Position numbers and translations under genes: made by a program | Part shown: positions 58,112 through 64,000 of the stretch, one piece after another | Layout of the letters: the number at the start of each line of letters is the position of its first letter | Position numbering within the stretch: the first letter of the stretch is position 1 | The notes under the pieces: model-generated | Databases searched by the model: none | The model's input: the letters and a program-made list of their open reading frames with translations, nothing else | Told to the model about the DNA's origin: nothing | NCBI RefSeq assembly: GCF_000769915.1 | Contig: NZ_JRLV01000001.1 | Location: 62,001 to 126,000, forward strand | Direction of reading: 5' to 3' | Length of the DNA stretch: 64,000 bases | Origin: Flavobacterium beibuense F44-8 | GTDB taxonomy: Bacteria; Bacteroidota; Bacteroidia; Flavobacteriales; Flavobacteriaceae

Positions 58112-59353
58112 ATGGATTTACTTAGAATTAATACTGCCGGAAGTGTAGACGATGGCAAGAGTACGCTTATTGGACGTTTTTTGAACGACAGTAATGCACT
58201 TACTATAGAACAGGAAGAATTAATAGAAAGAAAAACCAGAGAGAAAGGTCTTGAGGATCTTGACTTTTCGGTTATTACAGATGGCCTTATTGCAGAAAGA
58301 GAGCAGGGTATCACTATTGATGTAGCCCATATTTACTTCTCTTCACAGAAGCGAAAGTTTATCATAGCCGATAGCCCGGGGCATGTAGAGTATACCCGTA
58401 ACATGGTTACCGGGGCGTCAAACTCTGAGGTTTCAATTATACTTATTGATTCAAGGAAAGGACTACTGGAACAAACCTACAGGCATTACTTTATTAGTAA
58501 TCTGTTGCGCTTAAAAACAGTAGTGCTATGTATCAATAAAATGGATTTGGTAGATTATAGTGAAGATGTTTACCTTACTATTGCTGCCGAGATCAATAAA
58601 ATGACATCGAGGTTTGGCTACAAGCCTGATATTCATATACTGCCTATAAGTTCACTTAAGGGAGATAATGTTGTACATCATTCTGATAATATGCCCTGGT
58701 ATAGCGGGCACACCCTATCGGAAGTGCTGCATAACATTAAACCGGGTGAGGCCGAAGTGGCCGATTTTAGGTTTGATGTACAGCAGGTACTACATGTGCA
58801 GAATAAAGAGTTTACAGACTACAGGGCTTATGCCGGTAGGGTAGTTAGCGGAAGTGTATCGGTAGGAGATGAGGTTACTATATTACCGTCCGGTATAAAA
58901 AGCGAAGTAGTAGAACTTCGTAGGTTTACTAATACCCAACAGGAGGCGAAAACAGGTGAGTCAATTCAGTTAAGGCTTAAGGATGATGTGGATGTAAGTC
59001 GCGGGATGATACTGGTTAAAAATGAAGAAGATTGTTTATTGTCAAAAGAAATAAGTGCAAAACTGGTTTGGCTTGATGAGAAGCAGTCGGTACCGGGTGG
59101 TAGATATTTACTGCAGGCAGGTACTAGGGTAGTGCAATGTAAACTTCAACAGATTGAAGCGGTTATCCCGCCGGAAAATCCTGAAGAATTACACGATGCG
59201 ACAAACCTCAAACTTAATGATATTGCTAAAGTGGCTATAAAAACAGCTGCTCCGGCTTTTCTTGATGCTTTTGAAAATAACAGGCTTAATGGTGCCTTTA
59301 TTTTAATAGATCCGCAAACTAACAACACCGTTGGAGTTGGTTTTTCGGATTAA
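58112..59353 (+). CDS. cysN: Sulfate adenylyltransferase subunit 1 (GTPase)
   Basis: The 413-residue EF-Tu-like GTPase has G1 GSVDDGKSTLIGR, REQGITIDVAHIYF, G3 ADSPGHVEYTRNM and G4 NKMDL, then two OB domains (VVSGSVSVGDEVTILPSG). It lacks any CysC fusion and is shorter than E. coli CysN (about 475). It drives APS formation by GTP hydrolysis. It is the last gene of the operon, before a strong terminator; sulfite reductase and siroheme genes are not adjacent. Confidence 0.96.
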   Translation: MDLLRINTAGSVDDGKSTLIGRFLNDSNALTIEQEELIERKTREKGLEDLDFSVITDGLIAEREQGITIDVAHIYFSSQKRKFIIADSPGHVEYTRNMVTGASNSEVSIILIDSRKGLLEQTYRHYFISNLLRLKTVVLCINKMDLVDYSEDVYLTIAAEINKMTSRFGYKPDIHILPISSLKGDNVVHHSDNMPWYSGHTLSEVLHNIKPGEAEVADFRFDVQQVLHVQNKEFTDYRAYAGRVVSGSVSVGDEVTILPSGIKSEVVELRRFTNTQQEAKTGESIQLRLKDDVDVSRGMILVKNEEDCLLSKEISAKLVWLDEKQSVPGGRYLLQAGTRVVQCKLQQIEAVIPPENPEELHDATNLKLNDIAKVAIKTAAPAFLDAFENNRLNGAFILIDPQTNNTVGVGFSD

Positions 59354-59371
59354 GAGTCTTTATAAATAAGT

Positions 59372-59397
59372 AGCCCCGCAATTGCGGGGCTTTTTTT
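59372..59397 (+). terminator. Terminator of the cys operon
   Basis: AGCCCCGCAATTGCGGGGCT is a perfect palindrome followed by a T run. It lies between cysN and the convergent marC gene and may serve both. Confidence 0.95.
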
Positions 59398-60028
59398 ATT
59401 TTAGTGATATTGTACTCAGTATATTTACTACCGAACTGCTTATGTATTGTATACCTATGGCGATTACTATAAAACCTATTATTCTTGATATAGCTACAAT
59501 ACCCGATGCTCCCAGTATTCTGGAAAGGTAATGAGCACTTCGCATCACTAAAAATATAACTACGGCAACTGCTGCTATAGCTACACAGGTAATAACCTTT
59601 TGTGATATTTCTGGAGAATCCTGATACAGTGCTATAAGTAGTGACATAGATCCAGGACCGGCAAGCATAGGAATTGCTAATGGGGTAAGGGCGATGTCAT
59701 TTCTTTTTTGAGCATCGTTTGCTACTTTTTTATTTACACCTCTTGTTTTACTGAACTTTCCTGTTAACAGTGCAAACCCCGAATTCACAATGATAAGTCC
59801 TCCTGCAATACGAAGGGCATCTATACTAATTCCAAAAAAGGCAAGAATATACTGCCCTATAAAGAAGGAGATAATAAGTATGATAAAAACGTTAATGGCT
59901 GTCCAGAAAGAAATACGCGAACGCTCGACTATTGAGTCATCCTGAGTTAGTCCAACAAAAATAGGTACTGCTCCAAGCGGGTTGATTACTGAAAAGAGTG
60001 CGGCAAAAATGTAAATGAATAATTCCAT
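59396..60028 (-). CDS. MarC/UPF0056 family integral membrane protein
   Basis: The 210-residue protein has six hydrophobic helices and typical MarC blocks (FSVINPLGAVPIFVGLT, LRIAGGLIIVNSGFALLTG, TPLAIPMLAGPGSMSLLI). Despite the name, MarC proteins have no proven role in multiple antibiotic resistance and their function is unknown. Convergent with cysN. Confidence 0.93.
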   Translation of the reverse strand: MELFIYIFAALFSVINPLGAVPIFVGLTQDDSIVERSRISFWTAINVFIILIISFFIGQYILAFFGISIDALRIAGGLIIVNSGFALLTGKFSKTRGVNKKVANDAQKRNDIALTPLAIPMLAGPGSMSLLIALYQDSPEISQKVITCVAIAAVAVVIFLVMRSAHYLSRILGASGIVAISRIIGFIVIAIGIQYISSSVVNILSTISLK

Positions 60029-60110
60029 GAAAGGTTGTTTGTTTTATTTCAGGGTAAATTTAATAAGAAAATATGGGCTTTGCGAAGCCATGTATTTATT
60101 ATAGCATTAA

Positions 60111-60118
60111 TAATTTCG
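60111..60118 (+). promoter_or_regulatory. Putative -7 box of the CarboxypepD_reg gene
   Basis: TAATTTCG resembles TAnnTTTG and lies 25 nt before the ATG at 60144, in a divergent 115-nt spacer that also holds a small GGCTT/AAGCC hairpin. Confidence 0.4.
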
Positions 60119-60143
60119 TTATTTTTAATGCCAAAACCACGCT

Positions 60144-61250
60144 ATGAGAACAAAAATATTACCATTTATTATACTGCTTTTAATGCAGATTCCGGTTATG
60201 GCCCAGAGTGTTTCGGGTTATGTCTATGATGCTGCCGGAGATTTTCCGCTTGAAGGAGCTTTCGTTTATCTTGATGGTACTACCTACTCAGCCAGTACTG
60301 ATTCTGAAGGTGCTTTTACCATAAATGTAGGTCAGCAGTTATCTGCAGCTTTAGTAGTAAAGTATATAGGATACCAGACTGCAATAATACAGAATCCGTT
60401 TTCTTACGAAACTAAAATAAAGGTGACTTTAAAAGAAGATACCATTAAAATGGATGAACTCGTAATTAGTGGTGAAACGGTTTTTAGCAGAAAGGAAATG
60501 CTTGCCGTTTTCAGGGACCAGTTTTTAGGGAAAACCAAAGCGGGGAATTCCTGTAAAATACTTAATGAGGATGATATAAGGCTTTATTATGAGGTTGCTA
60601 CAAATACGCTAAGAGCAGAATCGGATAAGCCCATTCGTATTCAGAATAAAAGATTAAAGTATAATGTGGAGTTTGATTTGGTAGATTTTCAGGTGCATTA
60701 CACAAAGAAGACACTTTCACCGTTTTCAATGCAAACCAGTTATTATGCCGGGACAAGTTTTTTTAAGGATGTGTCTGAAAAGGAGAATATCAAGAAAAAA
60801 AGAGATGAGGTTTATAGGGGCTCATTACTGCATTTTATGCGTACCATAGCAAGTAACAGATGGACTGAAGAACATTATGGTTTGTTTGTGGAAAGTATGC
60901 CTGTTAATCCTGCTGATTATTTTAAGGTAACCGATACTCTTGATTATAAAAAAGTAACCTGTTTAAAAACTACAGTAAAAATACTGGAAAGGCATGTAAG
61001 TGTAAGGATGACAGGAATGAGTAGCAGTGAAGCGGAAAAAGCTTTACAAGCTCCCAAAGAAAGAAAAATACGGTTTGCTGTTTTGCAGGATCAGGTAAAC
61101 CAGTCGTTTTTTGAATTGAATGCAGATCATTTTTATATAGGTGAAAACGGACTGTTCTGGCCAATATCCAGTATTATTTTTGGAGGGTATTTCGGTGAAC
61201 TGAAAGTGGGTGACATGCTACCGGCAGATTATACTTACACTGCTGATTAA
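60144..61250 (+). CDS. Exported CarboxypepD_reg-domain protein of unknown function
   Basis: The 368-residue product has a signal peptide ending VMAQ. A carboxypeptidase-regulatory-like beta domain follows (about 22-110, VSGYVYDAAGDFPLEGAFVYL and YIGYQTAII), with a TonB-box-like DELVISGE segment at its end. An alpha/beta region I do not recognise comes next (RLYYEVATNTLRAESDKPI, LLHFMRTIASNRWTEEHYGLF). No barrel or plug is present, so it is not a receptor. Likely periplasmic or outer-membrane associated; common in Flavobacteria but uncharacterised. Confidence 0.8.
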   Translation: MRTKILPFIILLLMQIPVMAQSVSGYVYDAAGDFPLEGAFVYLDGTTYSASTDSEGAFTINVGQQLSAALVVKYIGYQTAIIQNPFSYETKIKVTLKEDTIKMDELVISGETVFSRKEMLAVFRDQFLGKTKAGNSCKILNEDDIRLYYEVATNTLRAESDKPIRIQNKRLKYNVEFDLVDFQVHYTKKTLSPFSMQTSYYAGTSFFKDVSEKENIKKKRDEVYRGSLLHFMRTIASNRWTEEHYGLFVESMPVNPADYFKVTDTLDYKKVTCLKTTVKILERHVSVRMTGMSSSEAEKALQAPKERKIRFAVLQDQVNQSFFELNADHFYIGENGLFWPISSIIFGGYFGELKVGDMLPADYTYTAD

Positions 61251-61302
61251 TGCGGTATGTTATCGTTTGGCTAAAACCATATGAATAAAGGTATTCTTTG
61301 CG

Positions 61303-61310
61303 TACTTTTG
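61303..61310 (+). promoter_or_regulatory. Putative -7 box of the CoA-binding protein gene
   Basis: TACTTTTG matches TAnnTTTG and lies 17 nt before the ATG at 61328. It overlaps the in-frame upstream Met at 61298, supporting the later start. Confidence 0.5.
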
Positions 61311-61327
61311 GTATAAAAGTTATTGTT

Positions 61328-61696
61328 ATGAAAACAGAAAAGAAAACACTTGTTATGGGAGCTTCCGTTAATCCCGACAGGTATGCTTACAGGGCGGTAA
61401 AAATGCTGCAACAGCATGGTCATCCTGTAGTAGCTATAGGAAAAAAGGAAGATAATCTTGACGGGTTACATATAGAAAAAGAACTCGTGGATTTTGACGG
61501 GGTAGATACCGTTACACTATATCTTAACCCGATGAATCAGCAAAAATACTATGACTATATTATTGGGTTAAAACCTAAAAGAGTGGTGTTTAACCCCGGT
61601 ACAGAAAACCCCGAATTTTATGCACTGCTTAAAGAGAATAATATTGAGGTAGAGGTTGCCTGCACTCTTGTTATGCTGTCGCTGGGGAACTACTAG
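61328..61696 (+). CDS. CoA-binding (Rossmann-fold) protein
   Basis: With the start at 61328 the product has 122 residues: KKTLVMGASVNPDRYAYRAV is a typical CoA_binding Rossmann start, with GHPVVAIGKKED and RVVFNPGTENPEFY. This single-domain form (YccU-like) is widespread; the ligand may be CoA or a nucleotide, and the role is unknown. Its 3' end overlaps the convergent symporter gene by 26 nt. Confidence 0.85.
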   Translation: MKTEKKTLVMGASVNPDRYAYRAVKMLQQHGHPVVAIGKKEDNLDGLHIEKELVDFDGVDTVTLYLNPMNQQKYYDYIIGLKPKRVVFNPGTENPEFYALLKENNIEVEVACTLVMLSLGNY

Positions 61697-63182
61697 GTTC
61701 AGCTTTTTTACTTATGCATAGTAATAGTATAAATGTAATTAGCCCGTTTATAATTATCAGTTCGTTGTCAAACACATAGTTGCCAAACAGCAATTTTGAA
61801 TTCATACTAAGCAGTAAGGTTATAAATGGCGAGGCGATGCATACTAGAGGTGTAAGTTTATCTTTTAATGTAAGCTTCTTCATGATAAGGCCAAAGGCAT
61901 ACAGGCCAAGTAACGGACCATAAGTATAAGAAGCAATCCTGAATATCATACTTACTACAGAGGCATCATTAATAGCATTAAATACTATAATAACCAAAAA
62001 CATAAGGAAGGAGAATGAGATATGTACCCAGTGTCTTGTTCGTACTATATTAGGCTTGTTAGCATTTTCTGTTTTATCCATGCCCAGAAAGTCGACGCAA
62101 AAAGAGGTGGTAAGTGCTGTTAAAGCCGAATCGGTAGTGGCAAATGTGGCTGCCGTAAGCCCAAGCAGGAAAATTACTGAAGGAACCAGTGACAGATGAT
62201 GGAAAGCAATTTCAGGAAAAAGCAAATCGGTTCTTGGTATGCCGTTAACAGTAGGTACACTTAATCCGTTTTTATTGGCATAAATATATAGCAGAGCTCC
62301 AACTCCAAGGAAGAAAAGGTTAATCACAACAAAAATACCTGTAAAGGTAAACATGTTTTTTTGGGCTTCACCAATGTTCTTGCAGCTCAGGTTTTTCTGC
62401 ATAAGATCCTGATCGAGTCCAACCATGGCTATGGTAACAAATATTCCGCCTAAAATCTGTTTGATAAAATGGTAACGGCTGGTAATGAAATCTTCAAAAA
62501 AGAATATTTTGGAATAATTACTTTGCTTAACGGTTTCAAAAGCTTCTGGTAGGCTAAGCTCTAAACTGTCGCATATAAAATATATGGTAAAGAATACCGA
62601 TGAAACTATAAAAAAGGTCTGTAGCGTATCGGTAATAATAATGGTTTTCAATCCGCCTTTATAAGTGTAAGCAAAAATTAATAGTAGGGATATTAATACT
62701 GTTGCCCAAAACGGAACCCCAAAGGCGTCAAACACATAACGTTGCAATACAATAACTACTAAGTATAACCTAAACGCCGAGCCGATCGTTCGACTTATCA
62801 GAAAAATCATTGCTGCCGTTTTATAGCTATACTGGCCCAGTCGCTTTTCTATGTAACCATAAATAGATGTAAGATTTAGCCTGTAATAGAGGGGGAGTAA
62901 TACTTTTGCAATAAGTATAAATCCTATTGCATTACCCAGTACAAACTGAAAGTATTTAAACTGTTCTCCGTTTGGTGAGCCTACCTCTCCGGGAACTGAT
63001 ATGAAGGTAACTCCCGAAAGGGCAGTGCCTATCATACCAAATGCAACCAGATACCATTTTGAGTTTTTATTGGCTTTAAAAAAGGCATCGTTACCGCTGT
63101 CTTTATTACTTACCAGCCTTGATATGGCTATTAATACTCCAAAGTATACTATTATTATGGATAAGATGGTTATTGGTTGCAT
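61671..63182 (-). CDS. Sodium:solute symporter (SSS family)
   Basis: The 503-residue membrane protein has about 13 hydrophobic helices. SSS blocks include GTALSGVTFISVPGEVG, RTIGSAFRLYL, AYTYKGGLKTIIITD, GLDQDLMQKNLSCKN and GLTAATFATTDSALTALTTSF, whose Ser/Thr residues form the Na2 site. It imports a small solute driven by sodium. The substrate is not evident, although its flavobacterial relatives are often annotated as sialic-acid/proline-type transporters. It is divergent from recR. Confidence 0.9.
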   Translation of the reverse strand: MQPITILSIIIVYFGVLIAISRLVSNKDSGNDAFFKANKNSKWYLVAFGMIGTALSGVTFISVPGEVGSPNGEQFKYFQFVLGNAIGFILIAKVLLPLYYRLNLTSIYGYIEKRLGQYSYKTAAMIFLISRTIGSAFRLYLVVIVLQRYVFDAFGVPFWATVLISLLLIFAYTYKGGLKTIIITDTLQTFFIVSSVFFTIYFICDSLELSLPEAFETVKQSNYSKIFFFEDFITSRYHFIKQILGGIFVTIAMVGLDQDLMQKNLSCKNIGEAQKNMFTFTGIFVVINLFFLGVGALLYIYANKNGLSVPTVNGIPRTDLLFPEIAFHHLSLVPSVIFLLGLTAATFATTDSALTALTTSFCVDFLGMDKTENANKPNIVRTRHWVHISFSFLMFLVIIVFNAINDASVVSMIFRIASYTYGPLLGLYAFGLIMKKLTLKDKLTPLVCIASPFITLLLSMNSKLLFGNYVFDNELIIINGLITFILLLCISKKAEPSSSPATA

Positions 63183-63246
63183 AGAATTAGTTTATATACA
63201 AAACAAATAAAAAATATTACAATATACTCACAATTTACAGGTTTTG

Positions 63247-63254
63247 TACATTTG
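63247..63254 (+). promoter_or_regulatory. -7 box directly before recR
   Basis: TACATTTG matches TAnnTTTG and ends only 5 nt before the recR ATG, so the mRNA would be leaderless or nearly so. No -33 TTTG is seen 19 nt upstream. Confidence 0.6.
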
Positions 63255-63259
63255 CATTT

Positions 63260-63880
63260 ATGGAAATGTCTTCAAAATTATTGGAAAGGGCAGTGGCTGA
63301 AATTTCTCAGTTACCGGGTATAGGAAAACGTACAGCCTTAAGGCTGGCATTACATTTATTAAAACAACCGAAGGAACAGACAGAACACTTAACGGATGCT
63401 ATATTAAAAATGCGTGATGATATTCAGTTTTGCAGGGAATGCCATAACATATCTGATGTGGAGGTATGCGAGATTTGCAGTAACCTTTCCAGAGATAAAT
63501 CGATAGTTTGTGTTGTAGAGGACATAAGGGATGTAATGGCTATAGAGAATACCGGACTCTTTAAGGGTATATACCATGTTTTGGGAGGGAAGATATCTCC
63601 GATAGATGGTGTAGGGCCTAGCCAGCTCAATATACCCACACTGGTAGAAAAGGTGAAAAACGGTACGGCAAAAGAACTTATTTTTGCTCTTAGCTCTACT
63701 ATGGAAGGGGATACTACTAACTTTTATATCTATAAACAGATAAAAGATTGTGATGTGGTGCTTTCGGCTATAGCCAGAGGTATATCTGTAGGTGATGAAC
63801 TGGAGTTTGCCGATGAGGTTACTTTAGGGAGAAGTATTATCCACAGGGTGCCTTTTGAAAATAGTCTAAAAAATCACTAA
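63260..63880 (+). CDS. recR: Recombination mediator RecR
   Basis: The 206-residue protein has the N-terminal HhH ([20 protein letters not shown]), a C4 zinc finger ([17 protein letters not shown]), a Toprim domain ([35 protein letters not shown]) and a C-terminal [22 protein letters not shown] block. It acts with RecF/RecO to load RecA on gapped DNA. An alternative start at the Met codon at 63266 is possible. Confidence 0.97.
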   Translation: MEMSSKLLERAVAEISQLPGIGKRTALRLALHLLKQPKEQTEHLTDAILKMRDDIQFCRECHNISDVEVCEICSNLSRDKSIVCVVEDIRDVMAIENTGLFKGIYHVLGGKISPIDGVGPSQLNIPTLVEKVKNGTAKELIFALSSTMEGDTTNFYIYKQIKDCDVVLSAIARGISVGDELEFADEVTLGRSIIHRVPFENSLKNH

Positions 63881-63882
63881 GC

Positions 63883-63999
63883 CTATTTTTTCTTTTTCTT
63901 ATTACCGGATGACTGACTAGGGAAACCACGTGAAGAGAATTTGCGGGTTTCTACACGTTTTTCTTTAATGTTCAGGTTAAATTTAACCTCTGCAATAGT
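63883..63999 (-). CDS. C-terminal end of an unidentified protein (partial, runs off right edge)
   Basis: Only the last 38 codons are inside the window, ending in a TAG at 63883-63885. The tail reads TIAEVKFNLNIKEKRVETRK and ends in GNKKKKK. A basic, Lys-rich C terminus is seen, but no family can be named. It is convergent with recR, 2 nt away. Confidence 0.6.
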   Translation of the reverse strand, partial: TIAEVKFNLNIKEKRVETRKFSSRGFPSQSSGNKKKKK

Positions 64000-64000
64000 G

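Noticed and set aside
60035..60229. 64-codon ORF overlapping the start of the CarboxypepD_reg gene
   Set aside because: It is out of frame with a gene that has a clear signal peptide and domain, and it covers a promoter region.

Overview
The window looks like a chromosomal core segment of a Flavobacteriaceae member (Flavobacterium or a close relative). The evidence is low-GC coding sequence, SusC/SusD outer-membrane nutrient uptake genes, two secreted proteins with type IX secretion (T9SS) sorting tails, TAnnTTTG-type -7 promoter boxes, A-rich rather than Shine-Dalgarno translation starts, and the gene order rplQ-carA-eno. I see no tRNA or rRNA gene, insertion sequence, prophage or CRISPR array.

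Left part (1-15.2 kb): a very large alpha-2-macroglobulin (A2M)-like protein runs off the left edge on the minus strand. It carries a TonB-receptor plug module in its middle. It is followed by an Mpl-type Mur ligase, a DUF1287 protein, radC, and a five-gene plus-strand operon. That operon encodes an ABC ATPase, an FtsX-type permease with a histidine-rich periplasmic insert, a DUF3299-like exported protein, a YjjG-type HAD phosphatase and an unknown exported protein. rarA and a rhomboid protease follow.

Centre-left (15.2-27 kb): rlmB lies next to a four-gene minus-strand uptake operon (SusC, SusD-like, DUF5012-like lipoprotein, lipid-binding-like lipoprotein). This operon is divergent from a secreted metallophosphoesterase with three Ig-like repeats and a T9SS tail. 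Between them sit a promoter box and an orphan terminator that together suggest a small RNA of about 75 nt. A BamA/TamA-like outer-membrane protein closes the section.

Centre (27.1-44.2 kb): one long ribosomal locus runs rpsL-rpsG-fusA-rpsJ, then the S10, spc and alpha clusters through secY, infA, rpmJ, rpsM, rpsK, rpsD, rpoA and rplQ. It has no tuf, adk or map. Three spacers hold hairpins (before rplC, rpsH and rpsD). The rpsD one is long and bulged and is a good candidate for an autoregulatory leader.

Right part (44.3-64 kb): carA, eno, a TPR/LytS-type sensor kinase with its LytTR response regulator, a T9SS leucine-rich-repeat protein, and citrate synthase. Then come two guanidino-group-modifying hydrolases (a DDAH-like enzyme and CtlX) and an Rrf2 regulator. 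The Rrf2 gene is followed by a palindromic operator and a sulfate-assimilation operon (DUF2061-cysH-cysD-cysN). The window ends with marC, a CarboxypepD_reg-domain protein, a CoA-binding protein, a sodium:solute symporter, recR and the 3' end of an unidentified gene.
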